Shown: piece by piece, positions 39,951 to 48,913 of the stretch
How the letters are laid out: each line of letters opens with the position of its first letter
Numbering within the stretch: the first letter of the stretch is position 1
Assembly (NCBI GenBank): GCA_963749715.1
Contig: CAVVNR010000003.1
Span: forward strand, 124,001 to 188,000
Direction: 5' to 3'
Source of the DNA: Roseiarcus sp963749715
GTDB taxonomy: Bacteria; Pseudomonadota; Alphaproteobacteria; Rhizobiales; Beijerinckiaceae
Length of the DNA: 64,000 bases
Made by a program: the position numbers and the translations under genes
Notes under the pieces: model-generated
Databases searched by the model: none
What the model was told of the DNA's origin: nothing
The model's input: the letters and a program-made list of their open reading frames with translations, nothing else

Positions 39951-41468
39951 TCAATTCGATATCGGGCCTCGCCCCAGGTAGCTTCGCAGCGCCGCGGCTG
40001 AGCCGGTCGCATCGGCCAGTCCGACATAAGTGTCTGGGCGCATGAGATAGAGCGCGTTCTCGGCTAATCCGGCGCGCGCGTAGGGCGACGCCCATGGGAA
40101 GATCTGCAAGGGTAATTTCAGCTCCGAGCAACTGGCGACGAGGTCTGGAAGCGCCTCGCCATAGACTTGCGCGTGCCAGACCGTCCTCGACAGCTCATGG
40201 CAATTGTCAATGCCATCGACGACCACCCATGGCATGCGGTCGCCGGCATGAACATGACCCGCCCTGCCCTGGCTCAGCGGGCTCGCGCGATAGTTCACGT
40301 TGATTTGCGATACGGTGCGGAACGCGAACTCCCTCGCCGCGTCGAACGACAGAGCGGCTTGCAAGACGGCCGGCGCGAGCCAGACTCGGATGAGGTTCGC
40401 GAACTCCCCGTCCGCGGTCGCGACCGTGAACGCCTGGTCGGTCGTCTTGACTAGCCGGCGGGCGAAAGCAATGCGCTCGGTTTCGTAACTGTCGAGGAGC
40501 GCATCGGGAGCCCCGTCGAGCGCCGCCTTCAGCTTCCAGGCGAGATTGATGGCGTCGCCAATTCCAGTGTTCATGCCCTGCCCGCCGGCCGGGCTGTGGA
40601 CGTGAGCGGCGTCGCCGAGCAGAAACGCGCGGCCCTGGCGGAACCTCCGCGCAACCCGGTGATGGACGTGATAGGTCGAGAACCAGTTCACCCGGTCGAC
40701 AGTCACTTTCAGGTTTTTGATCGCGCGATCGCTCACATCCTCGAAACGCAGCGCGTCGCCAAGCTCGGCCCGATCGCCGCGCACTGTCCCGACCAGGCGC
40801 GCGCGCCTTTCGCCTGCAAGCGGGAAGATCGCCAGAAAATCGGCCTCGTCGAGGTCGACGTGCAGCTCGCCATCGATGGGCGGGCCGGACGCCAAAACGT
40901 CGGCGACGTAGAAAAGCTGATTGTAGGTGCCGCCTGGAAACCCGGCGCCAATCGTTTCGCGCACGACCGAGCGTGCGCCGTCGCAGCCCGCGATATAGGC
41001 CGCCTCCACCGTCCGCACGCCGCCATCGGCATGGCGAAGCTGAGCCACGACGCGGCCGCCCTCATCCCGATAACCAACGAGCCCTGTCCGCCGCTCGACC
41101 GAAACCCCCATCGCCTGCAGCCGGTCGATCAGCAGGCGCTCGTGCTCGTCCTGGGGAAAGATGCGCAGATTTGGGTACGGTGTCAGGCCGACGCCGGCCT
41201 CTTCGAAGTCGATGCGGGCCTCGCGCTTGCCGCGCGCCCAAAGGTTGACCGCGGGAACCTTGTGGGCTCTTGCGACAACGGCGTCGGCAAGATCGAGCTG
41301 TCGGTAGAGTTCGAGGGTGCGGGCCTGAATGGCGAGGGCGCGCGAGGTCGTGCCTGGCTCGGCGGTCTGGTCCACGATCCTGACCCCGGCGCCGAGCTTG
41401 GTCAGCCACAGGGCGAGGACGAGGCCGGTCGGGCCGGCGCCAACCACAAGGACGTCGCAAGCTTTCAT
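39951..41468 (-). CDS. FAD-dependent aromatic-ring monooxygenase-type oxidoreductase
   Basis: 505-residue flavoprotein of the PheA/TfdB/MhpA class A hydroxylase family. N-terminal Rossmann motif DVLVVGAGPTGLVLALWL, the DG motif GCDGARSVVRETIG, and FAD-ribityl motif RAFLLGDAAHVHSPAGGQGM then NTGIGDAINLAWKL. The C-terminal thioredoxin-like region is present but short. These enzymes usually hydroxylate phenolic substrates with NAD(P)H. ATG at 41468. No aromatic-degradation genes are adjacent, so the substrate is open. Confidence 0.9.
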   Translation of the reverse strand: MKACDVLVVGAGPTGLVLALWLTKLGAGVRIVDQTAEPGTTSRALAIQARTLELYRQLDLADAVVARAHKVPAVNLWARGKREARIDFEEAGVGLTPYPNLRIFPQDEHERLLIDRLQAMGVSVERRTGLVGYRDEGGRVVAQLRHADGGVRTVEAAYIAGCDGARSVVRETIGAGFPGGTYNQLFYVADVLASGPPIDGELHVDLDEADFLAIFPLAGERRARLVGTVRGDRAELGDALRFEDVSDRAIKNLKVTVDRVNWFSTYHVHHRVARRFRQGRAFLLGDAAHVHSPAGGQGMNTGIGDAINLAWKLKAALDGAPDALLDSYETERIAFARRLVKTTDQAFTVATADGEFANLIRVWLAPAVLQAALSFDAAREFAFRTVSQINVNYRASPLSQGRAGHVHAGDRMPWVVVDGIDNCHELSRTVWHAQVYGEALPDLVASCSELKLPLQIFPWASPYARAGLAENALYLMRPDTYVGLADATGSAAALRSYLGRGPISN

Positions 41469-41550
41469 GTCCGGCTCCGCAACTCCAAGTCGGGCGCAAC
41501 GAAAACCAAATCAGACGCAACAAAATCCAAGAGAAAATCCACCCGCCTGC

Positions 41551-41567
41551 TTATCATTGATCGATAA
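41551..41567. promoter_or_regulatory. inverted repeat upstream of the monooxygenase gene
   Basis: TTATC-attgatc-GATAA is a perfect 5-7-5 inverted repeat about 83 bp before the monooxygenase start, within an AT-rich patch. It is a possible operator. The interval 41469-41764 holds no supported gene. Confidence 0.3.
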
Positions 41568-41764
41568 TTTTCAATGGGTTACACCACGCGCCGCAGCGGG
41601 CGCCTGCTGTCGACGCGCACGGCCACCGGTAAAGCCCGGCGACGTCGCGCAGCATAGCACGGATCTTCTGATTATCGCAAATCGGTCGACCTTCTCGCTC
41701 GGAGCGGTACGCTCAGAGGTCAGAGACTGACGAGGTCGTTCGGGCTCGTGTCCGGCGCCGAGAC

Positions 41765-41917
41765 CTACTTGACGAACAACGTGACCAGGACAAATCCAAG
41801 GATCACCAGCGCGCAACTGGCGATGAGCACATAGCGGAGATGGTCTCCCGTATGACCGGCGCGCACGGCCTCCTTATTCGCTTCGGTCACGACAGGTCGT
41901 TCGTGCACTTTATCCAT
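41765..41917 (-). CDS. small single-pass membrane protein
   Basis: 50-residue protein: soluble polar N-terminus (MDKVHERPVVTEANKEAVRA) and one C-terminal helix (YVLIASCALVILGFVLVTLF). The ATG at 41917 has GGGAGAG at a good distance. Tail-anchored topology with the N-terminus in the cytoplasm is likely. Family not recognised. Confidence 0.6.
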   Translation of the reverse strand: MDKVHERPVVTEANKEAVRAGHTGDHLRYVLIASCALVILGFVLVTLFVK

Positions 41918-42094
41918 TGCGCTCTCCCAATCTCGCCGGCGATCGTCGGGATTCGAGGTCTCCCTCGCAAAGGTAAAAACGACGGAGCCTGTCGGCCCGA
42001 AGGAAACTCCAGAAGGAGTGGATTGTTCCGGACGGCGTCGCTCGTCGGGAGGCCGGCGCCGCCGGCGCATGCAAATCTCTGCTAAGACACGGGC

Positions 42095-42979
42095 ATGGCT
42101 AGAATTAGCATCGTTCATTCGACGCATTATGCTTATCGCAATCCGGTCGGCCTGACGCGTCACCGCTTGATGCTCAGGCCTGACGACAGCCATGACCTCA
42201 GGCTTCATCATTCCGCCCTCGACGTCGATCCCAAGCCCTCGCTCGTTCATTGGACCCATGACGCGTTCGACAATTCGATCTGCTTTCTCGAATGGCCGGA
42301 GCGGCTGAGAACCGATCGCCTCAGCATCGTTTCGACCCTCGATCTGACCCACCATCCGGATGGCCCCCCGAAGCCGGTTTATAGCCTCGACCCGGGCGCC
42401 GGAACCTTCCCGTTCGTCTACGTCCCCGACGAGGCCCCCGACCTCGCAAGCCTTACGCGACAGCAATTGCCGGACCCGGACGGAACGGTGGATCAATGGG
42501 CGCGCCGCTTTCTCGGCGAAAAGGATCAGGCCCGGACGCTCGCGGTCATGGAGGCGATCACGCACGCCATAAAAGCCGAGTTCCGCTATGAGGCCCGGCA
42601 CGAGGAAGGCACGCAGACCGCCGCCGAAACGATCGGGCGCGGATCGGGCACGTGCCGCGATTTCGCGGTGCTGATGATGGAGGCGCTGCGCAGCTTCGGC
42701 GTCGCCGCCCGCTTCGTCACCGGATACCTCTACGACGACACGTCGGGAACGACGCGCGGCGGCGGCAGCACGCATGCGTGGTGCAACGTCTATTTGCCCG
42801 GGGCTGGATGGATGGAATACGATCCGACCAACGGCTTGGTCGCCGGCGCGAACCTCGTGCGCGTCGGCGTCGCGAGGTCGGCCGCGCAAGCGGCGCCGGT
42901 CTCGGGCGGATATGTCGGGGGCCCCGATGATTCGATCGGGCTCAACGTGGATGTTGCCGTCCGCGCCGTGCCGATCTGA
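42095..42979 (+). CDS. transglutaminase-like family protein
   Basis: 294 aa with the bacterial transglutaminase N-terminal beta domain (IVHSTHYAYRNPVGLTRHRL, MLRPDDSHDLRL) followed by the papain-like core. The catalytic triad is visible as Cys in GSGTCRDFAVLMMEALRSFG, His in GSTHAWCNVYLPG and Asp in WMEYDPTNG. Such proteins act as proteases or amide-bond enzymes; the specific function is unknown. ATG at 42095. The glutaminase gene starts 54 bp downstream, so cotranscription is possible. Confidence 0.9.
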   Translation: MARISIVHSTHYAYRNPVGLTRHRLMLRPDDSHDLRLHHSALDVDPKPSLVHWTHDAFDNSICFLEWPERLRTDRLSIVSTLDLTHHPDGPPKPVYSLDPGAGTFPFVYVPDEAPDLASLTRQQLPDPDGTVDQWARRFLGEKDQARTLAVMEAITHAIKAEFRYEARHEEGTQTAAETIGRGSGTCRDFAVLMMEALRSFGVAARFVTGYLYDDTSGTTRGGGSTHAWCNVYLPGAGWMEYDPTNGLVAGANLVRVGVARSAAQAAPVSGGYVGGPDDSIGLNVDVAVRAVPI

Positions 42980-43033
42980 CGCCGATGGCGCAATCGGCGC
43001 GCGCGAGGCGGCGCGGGACTGGGGAGCGAGGGG

Positions 43034-44038
43034 TTGAGTTCCGACCTGCCGTGCGGCGCGCCCGTCGATCCGCCCTATGTCTCGACCGGGCGTTTGCCGT
43101 CGCCGGATGTCGTGCGAGCCCTGGTGGCGCAAGCGCACGAGCGCTTCAAGGCGAACCGGGACGGAAACAACTCCGACGTCTACCCTGCCCTCGCCGATGT
43201 TCCGCCCGATCTCTTCGGCCTCTGCGTGGTCGGCGTCGGCGGCGCGGCCTACGCCAGCGGCGACTGCGATCATCCGTTCTCGATCATGAGCGTGTCGAAG
43301 CCGTTCGTATTCGCCCTGGTCGCCGAGGTTCTGGGCGCGGAGGCCGCGCGCAGTCGCCTGGGCGTCAACGCCACCGGCCTGCCGTTCAACTCGCTTCAGG
43401 CGATCGAGCGCAGCGGCGACGGGCGCACCAATCCGATGGTGAATTCGGGCGCGATCGCGGCGACCAGCCTCGCTCCCGGATCGACGCTCGACGAACGATG
43501 GCGGTTCATACGCGACGGCCTGTCGCAATTCGCCGGCCGCACGCTCAAGATCAACGACGCCGTGTTCGCCTCAGCGTCGGATGGCAATTCCCGCAATCAG
43601 GCGATCGGCCAGTTGCTGCACTCTTACGGGCGGATCGCCATAGACCCTGCAGACGCGGTCGAGCTCTATACGCGGCAATGCTCGCTCAACGTGACCGCAA
43701 GCGATCTTGCGGTGATGGGCGCGACGCTCGCCGACGGCGGCGTCAATCCGCTGACCAAAACGCGGGTGATCGACGGCGAGAGCTGCAGATGCGCGCTCGC
43801 GGTCATGGCGACGGCGGGCTTGTACGAAACGTCGGGCGACTGGCTCTACGACGTCGGACTGCCCGGCAAGAGCGGGATTGGCGGCGGCATCGTCACGGTG
43901 TCGCCTGGCAAGGGCGGATTTGGCGCCTTCTCTCCGCGGCTCGACGAGGCCGGCAACAGCGTCAAGGGACAGCTTGCCGCCCGCTACCTTTCCGAGCGCC
44001 TCGGCCTCAGCCTGTTTGCCTCGACGCCGGAAATATGA
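43034..44038 (+). CDS. glsA: glutaminase
   Basis: Serine-dependent glutaminase (beta-lactamase-like fold), 334 aa, hydrolysing glutamine to glutamate and ammonia. The nucleophile is Ser in FSIMSVSKPFVFALV (SxxK). Also NPMVNSGAIAATSL, VYxSE-type region SDGNSRNQAIGQLL, YTRQCSLNVTASDLAVMGAT and GLPGKSGIGGGIVTVSPGKG. The start is a TTG at 43034 behind GCGAGGGG. It precedes the glutamate symporter gene by 49 bp, giving a coherent glutamine/glutamate unit. Confidence 0.94.
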   Translation: MSSDLPCGAPVDPPYVSTGRLPSPDVVRALVAQAHERFKANRDGNNSDVYPALADVPPDLFGLCVVGVGGAAYASGDCDHPFSIMSVSKPFVFALVAEVLGAEAARSRLGVNATGLPFNSLQAIERSGDGRTNPMVNSGAIAATSLAPGSTLDERWRFIRDGLSQFAGRTLKINDAVFASASDGNSRNQAIGQLLHSYGRIAIDPADAVELYTRQCSLNVTASDLAVMGATLADGGVNPLTKTRVIDGESCRCALAVMATAGLYETSGDWLYDVGLPGKSGIGGGIVTVSPGKGGFGAFSPRLDEAGNSVKGQLAARYLSERLGLSLFASTPEI

Positions 44039-44087
44039 AATCGGCTGACGTCATCGGGTTTGGGCGGACGGCGGGAACAGAACGAAG

Positions 44088-45293
44088 ATGACGGCGATCG
44101 AGGCCCCCGGGCTCTTGACGTTCACGATCGCGATTGTCGTGTTCTTCGCCGGGGCCGGACTCAATCGTCTCATCCCGCCGCTCAGGCGCTGGAACATTCC
44201 GGAAGCGGTGACCGGCGGCCTGCTCGCGGCCGTCTTGACGCTCGTGGCCTATGTCGGGCTTGGGATCGAGATCGGCTTCTCGCTCGACGCGCGCGACCTG
44301 CTCTTGCTCTATTTCTTCACCGGCATCGGCCTCAACGCCAGGCTTGACGACCTCATTTCGGGCGGCCGCCCGTTCCTCGTGCTGCTCGGCCTCACTCTGG
44401 CCTATCTCGTCATCCAGAACCTGATCGCCGCCGGCAGCGTCGCGGCGCTCGGCCTGCCCAAGGGGATCACGCCCTTCCTCGGCTCGGCCTCGCTCATCGG
44501 CGGGCATGGCACGACGATCGCCTGGGCGCCGATCATCGCTCAGCGCTTCTCTCTCGCCAACGCCCTCGAAGTGGGCATCGCCACGGCGACGCTCGGGCTC
44601 GTGGTCGCGAGCCTGGTCGGCGGTCCGATCGCCGGCTTTCTCATCGCCCGTCACAATCTCACCGGGCCGTCAACGCCCGACCCGGTCGTCGGCCTGCCGG
44701 ACGAGCCTGACTTTAAGAAGGTCGACGATCTGAGCCACATCGGGCTTCTGCGCACGCTTCTCGTGCTCAACGTGGTAATCCTGATCGGCTACGCGCTCGA
44801 GGAGACGGTGGCGGAGACCGGCGTCAAGTTGCCGCTGTTCGTCGTCTGCCTGTTGGTCGCGATCGTCGTCACCAACAGTGTTCCGCGCCTCTTTCCCCGG
44901 CTCGACTGGCCGACGCGGTCGCGGGCGCTGGCGCTGATCTCCGATCTCTCGCTCAACATCTTCCTGGCGATGTCGCTCATGAGCATGCAGCTCTGGACGC
45001 TCGGCGGGCTCGGGCCGGCGCTCGTCGTCGTTCTCGCGGTTCAGACGATCGCGGCTGTCGCCTACATCGTCTTCGCGGTCTTCCCGGCGATGGGCGGCGA
45101 TTATCAGGCGGCGGTGATCTCGGCCGGGTTCACCGGCATCAGCCTCGGCGCGACCCCGACCGCCATCGCCAACATGACCGCCGTCACCAAGCTGCACGGC
45201 GCCTGCGCCCAGGCCTTCATCATCCTGCCTCTGGTGTCGGCGTTTTTCATCGACATCGCCAACGCCTTCGCGATTGGCTTCATGGCGCGGTAG
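44088..45293 (+). CDS. gltS: sodium/glutamate symporter
   Basis: GltS family carrier, 401 aa with about ten helices in two inverted halves. Reentrant-loop signatures: GIGLNARLDDL, ASLIGGHGTTIAWAPIIAQR in the first half and GFTGISLGATPTAIANMTAV in the second. GltS moves glutamate with Na+. ATG at 44088. Downstream of glutaminase, so the pair may use or recover glutamate from glutamine or, given the acid-stress role of glutaminases in other bacteria, buffer pH. Confidence 0.94.
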   Translation: MTAIEAPGLLTFTIAIVVFFAGAGLNRLIPPLRRWNIPEAVTGGLLAAVLTLVAYVGLGIEIGFSLDARDLLLLYFFTGIGLNARLDDLISGGRPFLVLLGLTLAYLVIQNLIAAGSVAALGLPKGITPFLGSASLIGGHGTTIAWAPIIAQRFSLANALEVGIATATLGLVVASLVGGPIAGFLIARHNLTGPSTPDPVVGLPDEPDFKKVDDLSHIGLLRTLLVLNVVILIGYALEETVAETGVKLPLFVVCLLVAIVVTNSVPRLFPRLDWPTRSRALALISDLSLNIFLAMSLMSMQLWTLGGLGPALVVVLAVQTIAAVAYIVFAVFPAMGGDYQAAVISAGFTGISLGATPTAIANMTAVTKLHGACAQAFIILPLVSAFFIDIANAFAIGFMAR

Positions 45294-45336
45294 GCGAACG
45301 TGCGGCTGCCTCCGGACAAAAGCTCCGCCTCCCCGA

Positions 45337-45576
45337 TCACTGATGCGGCGTCGTCCGGACCCGGCGCGCATGTTCGGCGGTCGCTCGCGCTCTTTGCCTG
45401 TTGAGCGTGTCCCTGTGTCGCGACCGGGCCGCGTGCGATCCGGCCCCGGCTCCGGTTCTCGGTATGGCGGAGGCCGAGCTCCCGGGGGCGGCCGGCTGGC
45501 CGGTCTGGCCGAAGGCGGCCAGGGGCGCGAGCGCCAGAGAGACCGCAAGGCCGATCGAGGCGATCCTGTTGCGCAT
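45337..45576 (-). CDS. small exported protein, unknown
   Basis: About 79 residues: signal peptide (MRNRIASIGLAVSLALAPLA, AFG-QTG) and a short mature region rich in Ala, Ser, Gly and Arg. The ATG at 45576 is chosen because GAGGAG lies 6 bp upstream; the ATG at 45582 is too close to it. No family recognised. The mature part is low in complexity. Confidence 0.5.
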   Translation of the reverse strand: MRNRIASIGLAVSLALAPLAAFGQTGQPAAPGSSASAIPRTGAGAGSHAARSRHRDTLNRQRARATAEHARRVRTTPHQ

Positions 45577-45834
45577 TCTCATCTCCTCGAAGCGGCTTCA
45601 ACCACAGAAAAACCGGCGTCAGACGCCACTTTGGTCTTGCCCGCCGCGGCCGCAGAATTGAGCCCGAAACGGCTCCCGTCAAGATCGAATGGCAGGAGAA
45701 CGAGGGCTCGAAGCGTGATCCAGAGCGGCTCGCCTCGCGTATCATTCGGAGCTTGGTCTTCTCGCCAGCTGAACCGTGCCGCGCAGCCGCGGAACAGCCA
45801 GCTGCTCGCCGGCGCCGTGCTTCGAGGTCGCGTC

Positions 45835-46302
45835 ATGTCCACGCTTGGATCGACGGGTCGCGTCACGATTGCAGCATTGAGCGCGTTTGCGCTTCTTGCG
45901 GGAGCCGCGTGTCAAGGCGCGCTTGCGCAGTCGGGCCTTCCGATCCGCAATATTCGAGTGGATGTCGCCCCTCTGCGCGCAAACGTCGGCGAGCCGACAG
46001 CCGCGTGGGTTGAGCAGGGACTGCCGGGTCAACTTGCTCAGGCCCTCGCGACCCGCATGACGCAGCAAGGCGGCACGCTGGTGGTGCGCATTGATTATGT
46101 CACGTTGGGGCCGAAGAAGGATAGCTGGGCCTGGGACAACATCAGCGGCGTCGCGACGCTTGGAAATGAGCAATGGCCGGTGCGGGCAAGCACAAGATAT
46201 CAAATTTCGGCGGTCGACCAGGCGTTGGTCGAGCGATCCAATCGCCAGCGGGTGGCGCAGCTCCTGCAGGCGCTCGCGTATTGGCTGGCCAAGGACCTCT
46301 GA
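45835..46302 (+). CDS. exported protein, unknown function
   Basis: 155 residues with a signal peptide (VTIAALSAFALLAGAAC, GALA-QSG). The mature part is a compact alpha/beta domain: IRNIRVDVAPLRANVGEPTA, WVEQGLPGQLAQALATRMTQ, GGTLVVRIDYVTLGPKKDSW. It resembles small periplasmic proteins of Rhizobiales with no assigned function. ATG at 45835. Cys24 could suggest a lipobox, but LAGAAC fits poorly and an AxA site follows. Confidence 0.6.
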   Translation: MSTLGSTGRVTIAALSAFALLAGAACQGALAQSGLPIRNIRVDVAPLRANVGEPTAAWVEQGLPGQLAQALATRMTQQGGTLVVRIDYVTLGPKKDSWAWDNISGVATLGNEQWPVRASTRYQISAVDQALVERSNRQRVAQLLQALAYWLAKDL

Positions 46303-46420
46303 ATCCGCTCGTGGCTGGAGATTTCATTGAGGCTGTGACATTTTCAGGAAGGCTTGTCTTGGAAGCGGCGTCCGCAGCCGACTTTTCGCTGGCCCGCTTG
46401 CTGGCCGCGCAAGGAAGTCC

Positions 46421-46740
46421 ATGGCCCAGGCGCCGCACTACGTGCTCGGCCACTCCGAGGCGGAGCTGGAGCGTCTTCGGCTCCAATCCAGCGTCTATGC
46501 GGGCGTCACGCGCCGCATGATCCGCGAATGCGGAATTGCGCCGGGCATGCGGGTGCTCGAGGTCGGCCCCGGCGACGTGGCGATGCCGATCGCCGATGCG
46601 GTCGGGCCCGCCGGCAAAGTCGTCGCGATCGACCGCGAACAGCGCGCCGTCGACGCTACCGGCGATCGCGTACGGGAGGCGGGGTACTGAGAGATCGAGT
46701 ATGTCGTTGCTCGAGGCGTCGGCGCGCGTTGACCCTACCG
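46421..46740 (+). pseudogene. class I methyltransferase, truncated
   Basis: ATG 46421 opens a SAM-dependent methyltransferase: YVLGHSEAELERLRLQSSVY, then motif I RVLEVGPGDVAMPIADAVGP and KVVAIDREQRAVDATGDRV. A TGA at 46688-46690 interrupts GY*EIEYVVARG; the same frame resumes for a dozen residues and then all similarity is lost, leaving no C-terminal half. An inverted repeat (46746-46788) begins right where the gene ends, so a deletion or insertion event is likely. Confidence 0.8.
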
Positions 46741-46745
46741 CTTGT

Positions 46746-46788
46746 TCAGCATTGACTGGGTGTGGTGGGCGCCGAAAGGCAATGCTGA
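46746..46788. repeat. inverted repeat at the end of the truncated methyltransferase gene
   Basis: TCAGCATTG (46746-46754) and CAATGCTGA (46780-46788) are perfect 9-bp inverted copies separated by 25 bp and followed by CATTTTAG. It could be a hairpin terminator or the footprint of a departed insertion sequence. No transposase remains. Confidence 0.4.
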
Positions 46789-46875
46789 CATTTTAGTGTG
46801 TGAGTTTGTAGACTAGGCGGGCCTGCCGGTAAGATTTTGCGCTGAAGTTGGGGCGCCCACCCGCGAGGCGCCCGG

Positions 46876-47397
46876 CTATTCCGCCGCGGCGGAAGCCCGC
46901 TTCGGCAGCACCCAGTTCGGGCGGACATAGTGGCAGGTGTAACCGTTCGGGTAGCGCTCGAGGTAATCCTGATGCTCGGGCTCGGCTTCCCAGAACTGAC
47001 CCGCCGGCGCGACTTCGGTCACCACCTTGCCCGGCCAGAGGCGCGAGGCTTCGACATCCGCGATGGTGTCGAGCGCCACCCGCTTCTGCTCGTCGCTGGT
47101 GAAGAAGATCGCTGAGCGATAGCTCGCGCCGACATCGTTCCCTTGACGGTTTCGGGTCGTCGGATCGTGGAGCTGGAAGAAGAACTCGAGCAGCCTGCGA
47201 TAGCTGATTGTCGCCGGATCGAAGATGATCTCGATCGCCTCGGCATGATTGCCGTGGTTGCGGTAAGTGGCGTTGGCGACCTCGCCGCCGGTGTAGCCGA
47301 CCCGCGTCGAGATCACGCCCGGATAGCGGCGGATCAGGTCCTGCACGCCCCAGAAACATCCGCCGGCGAGAACCGCCCGTTCCGTTGAACCTGCCAT
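46876..47397 (-). CDS. msrA: peptide methionine sulfoxide reductase A
   Basis: MsrA repairs S-methionine sulfoxide in proteins. 173 aa with the active-site motif VLAGGCFWGVQDLIRRYPGV (Cys14), RVGYTGGEVANATY, HAEAIEIIFDP, and YRSAIFFTSDEQK. The C-terminus (YTCHYVRPNWVLPKR) has a cysteine in CHY, but the usual pair of resolving cysteines is not obvious. ATG at 47397. Alone on the reverse strand. Confidence 0.95.
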   Translation of the reverse strand: MAGSTERAVLAGGCFWGVQDLIRRYPGVISTRVGYTGGEVANATYRNHGNHAEAIEIIFDPATISYRRLLEFFFQLHDPTTRNRQGNDVGASYRSAIFFTSDEQKRVALDTIADVEASRLWPGKVVTEVAPAGQFWEAEPEHQDYLERYPNGYTCHYVRPNWVLPKRASAAAE

Positions 47398-47473
47398 GGC
47401 GCTCGAGCCTCCTGGTTGAGAAGGGGACTGGGGTCGCGTGTCCCGCGCCGGGTCGCGACCATCCCACCGCGCT

Positions 47474-48517
47474 TTAGATAATCACTTTGACCGAAAACAA
47501 AACCAGGGCCGCGATCCACGCCGTTTCCGCAACCATGAGCCCGACCGGCCGCCAGCCGACGACGAACAGGGCCTTGAACGAGGTCTTCATGCCGAGCGCC
47601 GCGATCGCCGCGACCAGGCACCATCGCGACGCCTCGTTGGCCAGACCAATGACGGCCTGCGGCAAGAGGCCAAACGAGTTGACGACGACAAGGACGGCGA
47701 AGCCGACCAGGAACAGGGGCAGCGCCGCCCGCGCGCCTTCGCCGTGACCGGCGTGCCGCGCGACCAGAAACGAAATGGCGAACACCGCCGGCAGCAGCAT
47801 CGCCACGCGCAGCAGCTTAACGTAGGTGGCGATGTCGCCGGTTTCGTTCGAGATCGTATAACCGGCGCCGACCACCTGCGCGACATCGTGGATGGTGCCG
47901 CCGATGAAGACGCCCGCGCGCTCGTGGTCGAGGCCGATCGAGGTCGCAAACACCGGATAGACGATCATCGCCAGCGTCGACAGCGCGGTGACGCTGACCA
48001 CGGTCAGGATCGTGTCGCGCTCGCGGGTTTCGCTGCGCGGCAGGACGGAAGCGATGGCGAGCGCCGCCGAGGCGCCGCAGATCGCAACCGCGCCGCCGGA
48101 AAGCACCCCGAACATCGGCGACAAGCCGAGCCGGCGCGCCAGCAGGAGCCCGAACACGATCGTTGTCGCCACCCCGACGATCACCGTCGCCACCGGCCAG
48201 GCGCCGAGCGAGGCGATCTGGCCGAGCGTGATCCGCACTCCGAGCAGGCCGACGCCGACGCGCAGCACCGAACGCGACGTGAATTCGATGCCGGCGACGC
48301 ACCGGCCTTCCTCATGCAGGAAATGGAACGCCATGCCGAACAGGAGCGCAAACAGCATGACCGGGGCCGTGTAGTGCTGCGCGAGCCACGTCGACGCCAG
48401 CGCGATCGTGCCGGCGACGAGCACGCCGGGATAGACCGCGTGGATGAGCCTCGCCCGCGGCCAGGACTCGAACCCGCGCGGCGGCCCGCCAGGATCGATT
48501 GCGATGAGGCCTTCCAT
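47474..48517 (-). CDS. YeiH-family putative sulfate/anion exporter
   Basis: Integral membrane protein of about 347 aa, ten or so helices, in the UPF0324/YeiH family. Signatures: GVGLLGVRITLGQIASLG, LSPMFGVLSGGAVAICGASA, AGVFIGGTIHDVAQVVGAGY and LGMKTSFKALFVVGWRPVGL. Members are described as putative sulfate exporters with little direct evidence. The ATG at 48517 (MEGLIAID) is favoured over a TTG at 48535. Confidence 0.88.
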   Translation of the reverse strand: MEGLIAIDPGGPPRGFESWPRARLIHAVYPGVLVAGTIALASTWLAQHYTAPVMLFALLFGMAFHFLHEEGRCVAGIEFTSRSVLRVGVGLLGVRITLGQIASLGAWPVATVIVGVATTIVFGLLLARRLGLSPMFGVLSGGAVAICGASAALAIASVLPRSETRERDTILTVVSVTALSTLAMIVYPVFATSIGLDHERAGVFIGGTIHDVAQVVGAGYTISNETGDIATYVKLLRVAMLLPAVFAISFLVARHAGHGEGARAALPLFLVGFAVLVVVNSFGLLPQAVIGLANEASRWCLVAAIAALGMKTSFKALFVVGWRPVGLMVAETAWIAALVLFSVKVII

Positions 48518-48913
48518 GCTATCGTAGGAACTCAAAGCCGATCTCGGGCAGTCTGGCCTTATTCAAGCGCGCGAACTCCTTGGGAAGCACAGCTAATTTA
48601 TGTGAACGCGGCGGCCTTTCCAAGCCGAACCCAAAATCCGGCAAATCCAGCCAAGTCGAGCAAAGCCGAGCAAAGCCAAGCAAAGAAAAAAGACTTGGAT
48701 TTCCTTGGAGTTCCTTCGCCGATTTTAGCCTTTTCAAGGGCTTGCGGCGACCCCTCGGCCGAAAAATTCTTTCCTCTTCCGCTGTCCGGGGCGACCGCCG
48801 TCGCGCGAGGGCGGCGCTTCTTTGTCGACCGCGTCAAACTACCACGACTTCTGCTTTTCGCAAAGCAAATTCGCCGCATCGCCCGGGCGATTCCGTCAGG
48901 AGCCATCATTCCT
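48518..48913. repeat. intergenic repeat-rich region
   Basis: Contains tandem decamers GAGCAAAGCC at 48658-48667 and 48668-48677 plus AAGCAAAG at 48678-48685. They sit in the loop of a stem formed by CCAAGTC (48651-48657) and GACTTGG (48692-48698). The stretch onward (TTCCTTGGAGTTCC) keeps a similar flavour to about 48760. The open frame across it is low-complexity Lys/Ser/Gln-rich and is not believed to be a gene. Confidence 0.5.

Noticed and set aside
41918..43528. Long reverse frame over the transglutaminase and glutaminase genes
   Set aside because: Only its last 50 codons (41765-41917) look like a real small protein; the rest is the antisense of well-supported genes.
46746..46788. Inverted repeat assigned to a named insertion-sequence family
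   Set aside because: The end sequence recalls some IS21-type ends but no transposase or second end is present, so no family is named.
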